A stretch of 64,000 bases of DNA from the NCBI GenBank assembly GCA_020152595.1, contig JAIGNY010003269.1, positions 677,501-741,500 on the forward strand, given 5' to 3'. Of this stretch, positions 1-12,772 are shown in pieces (positions within the stretch are counted from its first letter, which is position 1; each line of letters starts with the position of its first letter). A program made the translations under genes and the position numbers. Below the pieces are notes generated by a model. The model was given only the letters and a program-made list of their open reading frames with translations, was not told the DNA's origin and did not search any database. The stretch is from Chiridota heheva. Lineage: Eukaryota; Echinodermata; Holothuroidea; Apodida; Chiridotidae.

Positions 1-9
1 TGTTTTGAT

Positions 10-290
10 AATTGTGACAACCCTTACAAAGGGAAAACAATATTCAGAAGCTAGAAAACTTGAGATAGATTATAAAGAAATACGAGGCATTTACAAACGT
101 TGGGTTGATGACATCATTTTCTGCATGTTTTAAAATCAAAATGGCAGCTCCCATAATATTAGCATTTAAGTTTTTAGTAATTACAAAAACTGTAGTAGAT
201 TGCTATTAAATTTGGTCAGTAAATTTATTATCTTTAATTGTATGATATGAAATAAGGATTATGTCAGACTTCATGTCTCAAAATTACAAC
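10..290 (+). repeat. Dispersed repeat copy 1
   Basis: This stretch resembles 2945-3225 along its whole length, including shared blocks around GATGACATCAT, TCAAAATGGC and the AAGGATTAT near the end. It is an old interspersed element at about 75-80% by eye. No coding capacity was seen. Confidence 0.6.
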
Positions 291-708
291 TTCATAAAAA
301 TTTCAAATGCTATCTCACCGCAAACTCGTGGTGAGTTTGCAATGAGCCTAAAGTAAGTTTGCCATTCCCGAGTTCATTTGAAAAATAATGTCCAAATACT
401 ATCAATGTCCACCACAGTATTGTTCTACTTATTCCTTGTCTTGTGATTAAAGACCTTTGCTGCATAATCCATAACCTCACATTATCTAAAGTAGATGAAC
501 ACTTAGCCATTTGGAGAATTTAGGAAAAAGGAATCAAGTTTCTATAAGAAAATAAGTATTTTATAGCTGTATATAACTTTCATATCATGTAAACTACTGT
601 ACATTGTGGTCTATGCATTTCCTCAACCTTCTACTGTAATGAGGATTGTCATTTTCTTATCTGCAATGCAGCAAAAATAAGCCTTTCTGATCACAGAAAG
701 TACTTTGA

Positions 709-808
709 CCCTTACTCTACCAGCCTTTTTTGAAAATGCGCCTGGGAGGCAAAGTCAAAGACGGGTTACACAAAACGGCGATATTATCGCCGCCTGTTTT
801 GAGAAGGA
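709..808. mobile_element. 100-bp piggyBac-like MITE, degenerate
   Basis: It begins CCCTTACTCTACCA, the same 14-base terminus as the elements at 952, 16422 and 53459, and contains the palindrome GGCGATATTATCGCC. The right end is decayed (AGAAGGA) before TTAA. The left flank is TTGA rather than TTAA, so one duplication copy has mutated. Confidence 0.7.
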
Positions 809-951
809 TTAAGCACAGGCTAATTATTGAAGGGTCCTCTGTTTTCCAGCAGCAAAGTTGTGCTCGTTCCGCTTCAGTAACCCAGTGGGCTGCCCACTAA
901 GACCATGCTGCATATATTTTAGAGTTGGCACACTTGTCATGGGTTAATTAA

Positions 952-1053
952 CCCTTACTCTACCAGCACCTTTTTTTTTAAATACGCATGGGAGGTGGAA
1001 TTAAAGACAGGGCACCCAGAACAGCGATAATATAGCTGCGTGTAGAGTAAGGG
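952..1053. mobile_element. 102-bp piggyBac-like MITE with TTAA duplication
   Basis: The terminal inverted repeats read CCCTTACTCTACCA at the left and, inverted, CCCTTACTCTACAC at the right. TTAA lies exactly outside both ends (948-951, 1054-1057), the target duplication of the piggyBac superfamily. It is internally related to the copy at 709-808. It has no coding capacity and would depend on a transposase elsewhere. Confidence 0.85.
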
Positions 1054-1057
1054 TTAA

Positions 1058-2689
1058 TCACACATTATAATTTGAAAACTCAACTAGACATTGTCATAAA
1101 TGTCCAAAGTTAAAAGGACCAAGCAACTAAAGACAAATCAATATTAATTGCTGAGAAATCTTACGAGGTGACTTTCTTAGCCACGACTAATTACCAAATT
1201 GTAGGAAGAAGATAAATGAATATGTCCAATAAGTGACAGTCACTTCTTCATCCTAGAAAGTAAGGATCTCAATGAAGAATTTGAAAATCATTCTTACTGT
1301 TAGTGCATTTTGATTTTATGTTGTTATTTCAATATTTTCACAAAACAAGTCTTAAATTTTTCTGTTCTGATTTGGTTGGGCATGATCAAGTATCTCTTTA
1401 TATCTTGATGTTCAAATTGACATATATGATTAGATATGCCCCCCCTTTCACTTCCATTCTCAACATCATTCCCAAAAATTTAGGATCATCATTTGGAAAA
1501 GTCTATAATGCAGGATTATGAGTCAGAAAACTTAGTATGATGCATTAGAAAATAAAGATATACTATTCGGTAAAATTATAAAATTTATATTAAAGTTTTC
1601 CATCAGAATTCCTTCCAAAGGCTTGGTGGGGGTGATTTCCCCTGAGCCGAAGCTCGGTAGGCATGATCTTCCCTTAGCCCGCTATAATTACGTGACTGCC
1701 TGATGTCCTGCAACTTCATGTAAGCATCAATCACAAGACTTTACAAAATGATACAGAAGAAAACATGATATACTGTACTGAAACACATGGGTACTATACT
1801 GAAAGACATAGGTGCAGTATACTGAAACACATAGGTACAGTATTAGATAAACACAGTCCATCCATCTTCTACAAGTTAACACCCAACACTTAACAGAAGT
1901 CAAATGAAAAGTTGGAATATAATTTCAACAATTTGACTCATTTGACTTTTAATACATTCTGGTACAACTTACATAATGATATCACCTATGCAGTGATCTA
2001 CAAAACGCCATGAAGAGTTGATAGAATCAAAGTATGATGAATGTATCAGTTTTATTAGAAGGTAATGTCAACAATAACATCAAAGCTTTCTGTAGATGAG
2101 GCAACTTCATATGATCCACTTAATTGTACAAAACATTCATAGAGATTATACGGCAACAAGAAAATTGGGGATTTGAAAAGCTGCGATGGCAGAGAAGAGA
2201 ATACACATTAACCACACTAGCCATGCAAGTAAAAGGATCAAAATAAAAGGTAAAATACAATCCTAAATCACAGAAGGGATTAACTGGGAGGTGAGCAAGT
2301 AGGTTTATTGCTTTGGTCAGAGTTTGGGGCAGATTTAATTTGTTTTTATCCAGTTATCATTGTTTCACAACATGTGTGATCTAAAAAGGTGGCATTTTGA
2401 AGAAAAGTGAAGAAAACGATTATAATTCAATGGGAGTCATACAAAATACAACTTTTCTGGCTTGAGAAAGATTTATGGACATCTGCTGATTATTTTACCA
2501 TCTCACTTCCTACAAAAGGTTTGTACAATGTTTTAGGATTCTTTTCAGGCTTTTGTAAACATTTATCAGGGTCATTAATTAAAGGAAAGGTTTGCACATC
2601 CATATATACTGTTATTATGATAAAGCTAGCTGCAAATTACCCATGAAAGGGGACATAAAATCTAATACAATCATTATCAAAAATATTGA
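1058..2689. other. Intron or intergenic DNA without recognised gene
   Basis: No splice-bordered frame resembles the ORP ORD domain on either strand. Frames of 60-80 codons here look random. A short tandem run lies at 1769-1842. Confidence 0.5.
1769..1842. repeat. ~23-bp tandem repeat, three units
   Basis: Three diverged units share TACTGAAACACATRGGTAC. Confidence 0.7.
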
Positions 2690-3228
2690 CCAAATAACTA
2701 CCAAAACAGCAAGTCAAAATCTTATTCCTATCTCAAGTTATTCACATTTGGAAGTTGACACATGGAGGCTGCCATTTTGTTTAATTCTGTATCGTAATCT
2801 TGTACATGATGACATTAATTTCCCCAACAAGGACACAAGGATTATAAAGTATTTCTCTATAAATTTGATTGAAGTTTGTATTGCAAAATGATGTGACACA
2901 AAGTTTTAACAGCATATTTGGATAATTTCATGTGTACACAAAAATGTCCTTGACCCTTACAACAGAAAACTTGACATAAATTGTAAAAAAATACAAAGCA
3001 TTCTAACATCCTGTTGGGCTGATGACATCATATCCTGCATGTTTAAAAATCAAAATGGCGGCTTCCATAGTGGTAGCATTAAGGTTTTGAATGATAACAC
3101 AAATCTGTTAAGATTGCTTTGGGAGGTATAAGACTTGGTTAGAAAATTTGTTATTTTTATTTCTATCACATGACCTAAGGATTATATCAGATTTTATGTC
3201 TCCTTAAATTATGAAATTGAACCAAATT
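2690..3228. repeat. Dispersed repeat, inverted pair
   Basis: 2945-3225 is a direct copy of 10-290. 2690-2890 appears to be a partial inverted copy: GGAGGCTGCCATTTTG here is the complement of CAAAATGGCGGCTTCC there. The pair could form an imperfect fold-back element. Confidence 0.5.
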
Positions 3229-4691
3229 CCTAGCTCCCAACTACACAAATCTTTCACTCATACTTTCTCGTACTTCTAAATCTCATTATATTAAATGTTT
3301 CATAACTTAGTATTCATGTTTTGTCTTACTTCTTAATCACAATTTAATTATAATAATAAAAAAAAAACAGAAATATATAGTTGATATGGTCTTGTCACAT
3401 GTCTTTGCACATAATCAAACTACACAGAGGGTTTACATTTTGAGTTGCTTCAAAGAACAAATTAATTTGAAAATGAAAAATATGAAGTACGAGAGAGTGA
3501 TTTAAGTATGTGATCAATCACACTAGAATATAAAATAGAAGCAATTCACAAACCTTGAAGAGATTTATGGGATTAATTATGACAAGATTGATGAGAGATA
3601 AGACATGGGAATAGGCCTTGCTAAAATATTCAGGCCTCCCCAAAGTATTCAGGATGCTTGTTAGCACAAGACTAAATCTGAAAATCAAAAACAAGCAAAG
3701 ATATGATGTACTGACAGAGAAGATTTCATGTTCTGCGGGCGGTTGCTCTTCACGGACGAAACGGAATAGAAAGTATGGCGTTACAGGAAAAACGTGGTTA
3801 AGTGTTGAACAGTTTCCTAAACATGTTACATGCTATGAATGTTACAAAAAAAATGGTAACTAGATGTACAAATTATATTTCCAGCTGCATAGGAATCATT
3901 TACATTCTGACAACAAACTTAATAGGATTTAAAAGTCTCTCTACACACTAACTGAATGAGAAAACAGTTAGAGCAAAACTAATGATAAAGATAACAGCTT
4001 CAGTGTCACTTTCAGGCTTAATGGAAATTCCCATGTTTGTAAATATGATAGAGGACAATAGCAGAAACAAACTGGTATAAAAACCATGTCTTATTCTGTT
4101 TTGGAGTAATTATATTTTATCAGTGTGACCTTGCAGTATAAAATGTGATTCCATAAAGGCAGATCAAAGACAATTCTATTGTATTTCTATAAACAAAAGG
4201 AACTTGTTTTCCTTTTACTTGGAGTGTAAGGTTCATTAACAGATGGGAAAAGCATGTTCTTAAAAAGTACATGCAAATACCCCATCTCAATAATTAAACA
4301 AAATATGCTTCTAGTAATTTTGCAAGGGAGAGGCAATTAATTTTCAAAGAAATACACAAATATTGTCTTGGATTTGTCTTTATGACATCACACTGTACAC
4401 TGTGAGGTCACTTGTCAACACACTCAGGCGATAATTGAAATGCAATAACTCCCTAAACAGAAAAAGATATCAGCATGGTTTGATGCCAATTTGTGTCTTT
4501 ATTAGTCTTCTGTCATATACATTATAATACAAATTCATGGCAATATGTTACTTTACCACATCTTCATTCAAGGGGTAACATTAAACAGATCACCACTTGT
4601 CAAGTTTTTACAGGAAACATACTGTTGATGTTCATTCTAAAAAATGTTCCATGCTTCAATTTCTTGATAGGGAGGGAAGGATATACCCACT
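3229..4691. other. No gene recognised
   Basis: AT-rich unique-looking sequence. The 81-codon plus-strand frame at 3618-3863 has no recognisable domain and no supporting splice context. Confidence 0.5.
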
Positions 4692-5523
4692 CAGGAGGTA
4701 GCTAGGGTATTCTGGGGGAAAGGGGGGGGGGCGGGATTTGTGGTCAAAATTCCCGACAAATTGTGTGTATGTTAGCTAGTGTCAGGGTTAGCACGTAGCG
4801 CGAAGCTTAGCAGTGTGAGGTTCTAGGGGCCTAGTGGGGTCCAGGGTCGAAGCTCAAGTGGGGGTCCTGAGCGCAAAGCCCCTGAAAGCTCTGTAATTTT
4901 AGGTATTTGGAAGGGTAAATTTCAATCAGAATAAGCATAGAATGTTGGTTCTTGAGTTATCTTTGTGGAAAGAGCTACCCATCTTTCATACAAGGGGTCA
5001 TTGAAGTTTAACTGCATATCAGCGCATAGGAAGATATTTGACATTGGCTGATTGGGGGATATTATCATTTGTCCCAACAAAAGTACACAAATATATGACT
5101 CACATAAATAATATAATTATCACATTCCCAAAACTATTTTTTTAGGGGGGGGGGGTCGTAAGATTATTGGAAATTCCGCAACATTTCCTGAAAATGAAAG
5201 ATATTGCTGAAAATATTTTTAAAAATCACAAAAATGAAGAAAATTTCCCCCCAAATTGATAAAAACTTTTTGAAAATTGAAGAATATTTCTCAAAAATGA
5301 AGTAAATTGCACGAAAATTGCAGCAAATTTCATGAAAATGAAGGAATTTTTTTATGATAGTTGAAGAGTAGATTTTCCAAAAATTGAAGATTTTCGAAAG
5401 AAAAGAAGCCATGCAAGGGATCCGACTCTTCAAAATCAATTCTTTAGACCTTCATTATATTGGAGGGCCAAAATGTGACTTGGCCCCCTAATGGAGTTAT
5501 TGCCACCGGCTCCTACGCCACTG
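4692..5523. mobile_element. Decayed hAT-like non-autonomous element
   Basis: The right end GGCTCCTACGCCACTG is the complement of the CAGTGGCGTA-type terminus seen at 20530 and 35636. The left end CAGGAGGTAGCTAGGG is a weak inverted match. The interior has G-runs, a GGGGTCCAGGG motif shared with the element at 20530, and 25-bp AAAATGAAG-type degenerate units at 5160-5440. No intact target duplication remains. Confidence 0.5.
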
Positions 5524-6318
5524 CACATGTGATGTAATGTATTGACACAAGCAAATTCTCTTCAGATCAGGCTGTATTTGATCAAAGCTATGCCCCATGT
5601 TCTCAAACTATCCTGTATCAGTGTATAACCTCCCATTGTTTTTTTAATTTGTCAGGTTTGTTGGAAATTTATAGGAAAAAGTTGTGTGCTTTTAGTATCA
5701 TATTTTTCAAGTTTTATGTTGGGAAGAATATACCCCTCCACCGGTATGGCATATCCTGGTGCACTGCATGTATTATGAGATATGTGTGGCTCTCAAAGAA
5801 GTTTGAACTTGCCAAAGCTGCAATCCCTGTAATCACCTTACAGCATTAATTAAATGAGTAGAGTCTCGAAACCTAAAAAACTATGTACTTGTTCTTTAGT
5901 GTTTACATATCGGCCTATAAACCCGTCTGGCTGATCCAGCAATCTCGACATTGAAAAATCCCATAAGTAGGGCCTACAGAAAAACAAAACTTTTGTACAA
6001 AGAATTCTGACTAAAGGGCTTGACGCTGTCACTCAAAACCTATACGAATTATGAATTGCATGTGTTGGAAAATCTGTTAATTGTGGATAGGTGTTACTAA
6101 TGAGTCCTTTCGGATAAAAACCTGTGTTTTGATTACAATGTTTTGTGTGATAATAATCTAGTTCATGATATTTAATTACCTCAGTATCATTACCTTATAA
6201 TTCATTTACACAAAAATGATTTATTTGTTGAAAGTTCTACAAGCAAGTTGCCAATGAAATTATCCTTGTATATAGAGGATCCCCAAAAATTTTCCGACAG
6301 ATATCAAAATTTTCAAGC
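5524..6318. other. No gene recognised
   Basis: No convincing exon, RNA gene or repeat border was seen. Confidence 0.5.
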
Positions 6319-6319
6319 A

Positions 6320-6447
6320 AAATTTGGATTGAGGGTATGACACCCCCTTACACCTCGCCCTCCCCCGCTGCTATGCCCCTAAATAAAAATTTGGATTGAG
6401 GGTATGACACCCCCTCACACCTCCCCCTCCCCCGCTGCTATGCCCCT
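6320..6447. repeat. Direct tandem duplication, two ~65-bp units
   Basis: The block from TTTGGATTGAGGGTATGACA to GCTATGCCCCT is present twice with very few differences, implying a recent duplication. Confidence 0.85.
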
Positions 6448-9019
6448 GAACTCACTCTTTACAAAACTAACATTTTCTTTTCCTTGCAAACATTTTGTTT
6501 CTTTACTAGCGTATGTGGGTGTGTGCTTGATGTTTTGCTGCTCTATTAAGAGTATGTTAAATACTTCTCATTTCTTTGTATGGAAAAGAAGATTTCTTTT
6601 ACAAATCTGATGTGCAGCATACAATCAGTATTCATAAGACTTGCAAATTATAACCAATCTTCAAAATGACTTTGATAGATTGATACACGTGTCCAATCAA
6701 TCACATATGCATAAAAATGAAGAATAAAATATGATGTTCAAAATAGCACTAAACATATGTAGATGTTCCAGAGAAAAAAAACTGGCTGACAAGATTAATG
6801 GAGATGGAGCTATTTTTCTCTATATACTTGTAGGTTTCTTTCCCCTATGAAGGAGTCTGAGGAATCAGAGTGCTCAAATGTGTCCATCTTGTATGATAAA
6901 AGACAGTCACAGCAAAGGATTTGGGAAGAAACTATTTTATTCCTTTTCAGGAATAGTGAGTTTTAAAGTGTCCTAAATTTGTGTAACAATGACTGACGTA
7001 CTTTCAAGTGACATTACATTATTTTCTGAATGATTGTTGGTTGATTGGTTTTAATGGCACCCCAACAAAGATAGCCAAAATATGCTAGAGAGGGCAAATT
7101 ACATTAAAACAATACTGCATGTATTTTTGGGAATGGGTTACAATTATTGAAGCATCTTTGTTTAGACAGACATTAATCCTCTACTGATTGAAAAACACTT
7201 TCTCATAATTCATTTCAATTGGTTGACTAGAGCTTCTTCTCTAAATCCTGCCTTACCAATGTTAACATATTTAGTGGGTTTAAGCTGCAAAATTTAGATC
7301 AAAATTTCAAATGAATACACAAAGACATTTGAGAAATCTTGAGTCTCTTCTAGTCTGATGACAGTCATTAATTAAAAAATTAAAAAAAGACATTTTAAAA
7401 CTTGATCATTTCCTTAATGCATTAATATCTATGAATATCTTTCTTCATGTTTGGTTCCTGATCTCTATCATGTAAAATGAACAATAAACTTGTTCTCTAA
7501 ATCTTAAAAGTAAAATGACTCCCATGAAAATATTCTACAACAAAGACTGAAAGGTTGGTATTCATTGCCACTTCAAAAAAAGCCATTCTTAGAATCAAAA
7601 ATGAATTTGAAATATTGCAACAAATGTACCATCCATCAAATATGGGTAAAAATTGCAAAGGGCATGACATTCAAAATGGCACTAAAAATGAGCAGATTTA
7701 TGAGGAAATAAAGGGCAAGACAGGATTTATGAGAAACTGAGATGGCATACAGGAATAATGACAAAAGGGAGATGAGAGCGTGCTACATAATGTGTATCTG
7801 AGTAATGAAAATCTCAATAGAAAAGCCTTTACTTTATGATATGGAATACTTAAAAAGTAAATCCACATCAAAGTTTGTTTTAATATATACAAAAATTGTG
7901 ATGAATGAGAAAGAACTAATCTTTAATATCTTTCTTAAATGTCAGTCTTTAAAAATAATGAGTGAAATAAGCTTCAACAACAATTCAGCTATAATAGAAA
8001 ATTGAGAGATTCACACATCAGAATTTACCACAAAGCTGAAAAAGCTATCAAATGGATTTTAACTGGTTTACATGAGATTTTTTCCTATCTATGCTAACAA
8101 ACCTATTTTAAAACCATTGGCTAATATTGCTTCTACATGAACACAATTATCCTCTTCATGCTCTTTGCAAACTTGTAAAGGATTTCATTATTAAGTGCAT
8201 CTAGCTTTTCAGCAATCTATTACCAATTATACAATAGCATGGTTATAGGCATTTTCCAAGCTTAAACTACGGTATGACGGCACTTGTCAGTGTCATAACA
8301 TTTTATAATTGACATTGTTTGAACCGCAGGCAGTCATTCACCTGAGCTTGAACCACTGTAATGCTTAGTTAAGTAATTCATACATAGCTGTGTAGGATAG
8401 ATACCAGATAAGTGACCGTTTTTCTCTTTTCAGACTAATCTGATGCAACAGTTACACCCTCCAGGAGAAGATGAAATTGAACGCCTAGTTTATACAATAC
8501 TTCTCATGATTTGAATTTCTTTGAAATCGGCTAACCAATGGTAGTGTATCTCAACTTGCACAAGTGATATGAACTTAAAACATGGTTCATTGGTCTATTT
8601 CTTTGTCTCACTGTTCAACGTGACTAAAATTTTCAGAACTTTTTCTTCTTTTTTCTTCAAAATTAATTTTCACAACTTTCCTTTTGTTTTCTATCACTAC
8701 AAGTTTGGTTTATATGAATGCTAAGACAAAACTTTTCAACAAAATGGTCAAAATTAAGAAAATATCAACATAATTATGCAAATTTGCATTTTAGGCAAAA
8801 TCAGGCCAATTTTTTCAGCTTGAATTTTTTCTTGTAAATAATGAAAATATTTTTTTAACATATTTAGAATGTTTGTGAAATTTTCTTTCCATTGATACCA
8901 GTCAAATTTATTTCTCAAAGCAAAACATGCAAATATAATGAAAAAATAATGATAATGATAATCACCCCTGTAATAAATGTCAAAAACCAGACACCTTAAA
9001 TGAAACAAATCCCATCGCC
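6448..9019. other. No gene recognised
   Basis: AT-rich DNA with only short random frames. The 84-codon minus frame at 8754-9008 lacks domain features. Confidence 0.5.
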
Positions 9020-9800
9020 GCTAATAACATGTTTTCTATCCTCTGTCACACGTGCCATCCCACTCTCATGTTCCACATGCCATAACATACTACTTCCCTC
9101 CCTACAGGAAATCATACATGAAAATCCAGATCCCATATACCATGCCACCCTGTCTCACATGACATCCCTCCCTGTACCATGCACCATACCACATGCTATC
9201 CCTCCTTACACCAAGTGCCATCCTGCCCTGTCCCACAGGCCATTCCATGCTATCCCACATGCTATCCTATCCTGTTCCACATGCCATCTCAAAAGAAACC
9301 CATTACATGCCATCCTTTCCCACATGCCATGCCACTCTGTCCCACATGTCATCCCACCCTGCCCCCATGCCATGACATTGGCACCCTGTTCCACATGCCA
9401 ACCTACAGTATCCCATCATGCCACCCTGTCCCACATGTCATCTCATCCTGTCCCATATTTCATCCCATCCTGTCTCCCATGTCATCCCACCTTCATCCCA
9501 ATTCCTATGTCCCACATGTCATCTCACTTGTCCCATATTTCATCCCATCCTGTCCCCCATGTCATCCCATATTTCATCCCATCCTGTCCCTTATGTCATC
9601 CCACCTTTATCCCAATTCCTACATCTACCTATCATTCTACGTTCTTCCACCCAACATTTTTTCCTTTAACTCCCCTCCCCTCCCCTCACTTCTATCAACA
9701 CAACATGCCCCATTCACCTACCATCCCCCTTCACCTGCCATCCCCCGTTCATTAACCATCCTCCAATCACCTACCATCCTCTAATCCCCAACATGCCCCA
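9020..9800. repeat. Irregular minisatellite of CCCACATGYCATCCC units
   Basis: Imperfect units of about 24-30 bases (CCACATGCCATCCCAYYCTG and variants) repeat across nearly 800 bases. Because stops are rare in this composition, all three plus frames stay open for 80-250 codons, so those frames are not evidence of genes. Confidence 0.85.
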
Positions 9801-9824
9801 TTCACCAATTACCATTCAAAAGGA

Positions 9825-9905
9825 ATGTGGGACAGGATGTCATGGCATGGGGCAGGGTGGGATGACATGTGGGAGAGTGGCATGGCATGTGGGAAAGGAT
9901 GACAT
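9825..9905. repeat. Inverted copy of a minisatellite segment
   Basis: This 80-base stretch is the near-exact reverse complement of about 9311-9390. The two arms could form a stem with a loop of about 450 bases. Confidence 0.8.
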
Positions 9906-10379
9906 CATCCATTCACCAACACCCCAACTCACCTTTTGCCTTCCACTCATTTATCAAATATACTCTTAACCAACTCATCATTCCAACCTTCACTATAACC
10001 TCCCTGACCTATCTACCAAATCAGAATGAAAATTCAGCAAGGATTAATTTGCAGATTATCATATTTTGTTTTGTTGCTATTCATTCGGAAGACACTTCTT
10101 TATAAATTCCATTCAGCCGTCAAATCTATTATTCAACTTTGTTTTTTTGTTGTTCATTTGCAAGACATTCATTATACATTCCATTTAGTCATCACAACTA
10201 TTATTCAACTTTTTTTTCATCCCAAAACAAATCTTTTTATTGCTGCTATTGAAGTCTGGAATGCATTTATTTTCCTTTATATAAATTTCTTTTCATAAAT
10301 AGTTGTGAATCCTTCCCTAGGGTAGCAATCTTTTGTTGCATAGTAGCTGAACAATGCATGAGTCCAAACAGCCAATAGA
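9906..10379. other. No gene; degenerate duplication
   Basis: Two loosely similar ~75-base blocks occur around 10070-10135 and 10145-10210 (shared CATT/TATTATTCAACTTT). Nothing else was recognised. Confidence 0.45.
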
Positions 10380-10541
10380 TGTGGCTGGCTGGCTGGGCGG
10401 ATGAATGGTAAAGATGCTATATTCCCTCTTCACCAACTTCGTTGGCAAGGGGATAACAAAGCCGTGCATCCGATTTGGGATTCAAACCTGGGCCATTCAC
10501 ATGAACTTCCCTAACACTAACCGCTGCATTACACTGGGTAT
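10380..10541 (-). mobile_element. tRNA-derived SINE
   Basis: On the minus strand, a pol III A-box-like GCAGCGGTTAGTG is followed about 35 bases later by a B box GGTTTGAATCC. A body follows with GTTATCCCCTTGCCAACGAA and a GGCTGGC-repeat tail. This is the organisation of a tRNA-headed SINE. It is not a functional tRNA because acceptor pairing is not evident. Confidence 0.75.
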
Positions 10542-10545
10542 GTTT

Positions 10546-11689
10546 CAGTGTGTGGGTTTGTTTTAAGAGTTCAATTACGGTGTGAACAAAGAGGGGTAGT
10601 TGCTCTTTATATTTTTAATTGAAAATATGCTAAGTAAGCTCCCCGACACTTTTTTTTTGCTTAGGGAAATTCTATTGCGATCAGAAACTACGAGTTTTGC
10701 CAAATTTTGGTCTCAAAAACGCTAAAAATCATGTTGTTTTTCACAACTTTTGCCAAAAAAAAAGATATTGATGAAAGGGCAGTCAAAATTTGAACAAAAT
10801 TGGATGCATTGATGTCTTTGACAGTTGTCAAGGCTTTTCAGGCAATAGCTAGGTCGGGAAATATGGCAAGTAAGTCATTGGGGAAAACAAATCTTTTTTT
10901 GTTAAATTTTGTGTATCTTTTTTTAATTTTCTCTATTTCAACCAATCTTTTTCCAAAAACTCTTCAACATAACACATCAAAAAGTTACATTTTTTGAAGG
11001 AACTATTCTAGCTCTTTCAAATGTTATCATGACTCACTGCTATGTGCCTATTTGACGAAGCAAAATAATTTGTTGAAAAGTGCATGTCCAAACCAGTCAT
11101 GCCATGACCAGTTGAGCGCTGAAGGGTTAATCAGATTAGTACTAAGTGATATCTTAAATATTACTTTGCTCTACAATTCTTTGTGCCATCAAGTGAAAAG
11201 GGTAATTATTGTCTTCTTAAGTTTTTTATGGTAAGTGTTACAACGATTCATATTATGTAATTAACATGAACATCCAGAGTTCTAAGCCAGCATTTCCTTT
11301 TAAAGCCATATTTAAAGTGAAAAGTAATATATCATGTTGCATCTAAAGCAAGCCTAGAAACATAAAAACACTTCTTAAAACGTTGAGCAGAGGACCTAAC
11401 ACCTAACTGAAAGAAACTCTTAATACATTATATATCCAACTATTATCATACTATGACATCACATATTAAATGCAATATTCAAAAAGCCAAAATGTATTTA
11501 TCCTGGTTGTGGGCTTTTCCTGAGAATAATATGAGCTATTTGACTTTTAGCTCCTAGAACAATAGTGCCCACAAGGTTAGATTCAAGTTTTCACAACAAA
11601 ACTGATGGTTCAAATGGCATATGACAGAGAGAAAGAGTGAAAAGATCACGCACAATGATGAGGACTGGACACAATAATTAAGTTAAATA
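10546..11689. other. No gene recognised
   Basis: AT-rich intron sequence with no clear repeat or exon. Confidence 0.45.
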
Positions 11690-11926
11690 CTTTTGAGCCA
11701 ATGAAGGCTCATGTTTATCACCCATTTTCATGGTGCGTGCACTTGACTTCCCCTGGATGGGATATCTTTCCAGCTCAGGCTAGCAAGCTGGTACTCTTTT
11801 AAACAGCTGAGGCATTAGGAAATGAAATGTCTTTCCCGAAAACAAAAAGTGGTGCCCAGAATGGAAATCAAACTCAGGATCTTTGGAGTACCATTGACTT
11901 CTCTACCACTGAGAGTCAGTCAAACA
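11690..11926 (-). mobile_element. tRNA-derived SINE, second family
   Basis: On the minus strand, an A box within CTCAGTGGTAGAGAAGT and a diverged B box GAGTTTGATTTCC (11851-11925) are followed by a ~160-base unrelated body. The head resembles tRNAs with the CTCAGTGGTAGAG D-arm. The B box has mutated from TTCGA to TTTGA, so it is probably inactive. Confidence 0.7.
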
Positions 11927-12420
11927 ATCAATAGAACAAAATTATAGGGCATTTAAGCCCAGAATGGGAATGATAACTGATGGGAAAGCAAGTGGGGTTT
12001 ATGCTATATGAAAAGTTAAAAAGCTGAGTCAAGATACCATTGAAGAAATTTGTGATGATTTATCAACAAAAAATAGATAATAAATTCAAAAATTTAATGG
12101 CTTATATGAAGGTAAATCTCAAGATTAGGCAGTGTTGCAAATAAATGCATCAAAATATTGAAAAGATCCTACAATCCTTGGAACAATTATCATCAACATT
12201 AATGCATTTTGATTTCAATAAAACAGCAAAGAAGCCTCACTTTCCCTCTTGCTTAGGAACAATGACAGCTTGGATCAAAGTATGCCAGAGAAGTTTCAGC
12301 TTAGATCAGTTCAACACAAGGTATGATAAGATAAATCACAGAAAAGTAAGGAGCTAGCAAAGAAACAGGTTTTAAAATAGAGATAGAAATTTTGACTGAA
12401 ATGATTAAATTTAAACTTAC
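11927..12420. other. Intron 3' of ORP exon K
   Basis: No further exon was recognised. The sequence directly following the donor at 12420 is ordinary intron. Confidence 0.5.
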
Positions 12421-12496
12421 ATTCCCTGAAGTCTTCTTCTCCCATTTCGGCCTCATCATCGCTCGGTTGTGAAGACGTGGTCTCCTCTTCTTCAAA
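12421..12496 (-). CDS. osbpl3/6/7-like: ORP exon K: acidic segment after FFAT
   Basis: This 76-bp exon (phase 0 to 1) has acceptor TTTAG and a strong donor GAAT|GTAAGT. It encodes FEEEETTSSQPSDDEAEMGE followed by EDFRE, an acidic stretch like the one between FFAT and ORD in ORP3/6/7. It is the last exon I can find on the left. The next exons, which should carry the RR-LPAPCP-like segment and the ORD, are not visible in the remaining 12.4 kb. A skipped small exon between J and K cannot be excluded. Confidence 0.82.
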
Positions 12497-12732
12497 CTAA
12501 ACAAGCATAAAAAATACAGAAAATAACTGACCGGTTTCTCTGATAAAACAAACAGTTATTATCTATCATCCATAATTAAAATATAAAAAAAAACTGGGGA
12601 GGGGGGAGGGGAGCAGGAATTTGCTATTGCTTAGCACACGACATGTAAACCTGTATGAAAAAGTCGATAAGCTCTATTCCCAGTACTGTGGGCACAAGTA
12701 ATACTTGTGTCCATGAGAAATACACTTAATGC

Positions 12733-12772
12733 CATATTTCAGTCTACTAGGGCATATTTCAGTCTACTAGGG
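12733..12772. repeat. Perfect 20-bp tandem duplication
   Basis: CATATTTCAGTCTACTAGGG occurs twice head to tail without a mismatch. Confidence 0.9.

Noticed and set aside
9000..9784. Overlapping plus-strand frames of 251 and 201 codons, His/Pro/Ser-rich
   Set aside because: All three frames are open because the CATCCC-type minisatellite lacks stops; there is no domain, start context or splice evidence.
1..12420. Exons for the ORP ORD domain
   Set aside because: I looked for the PAPCP-like and EQVSHHPP signatures on the minus strand and found none; they should lie outside the window.
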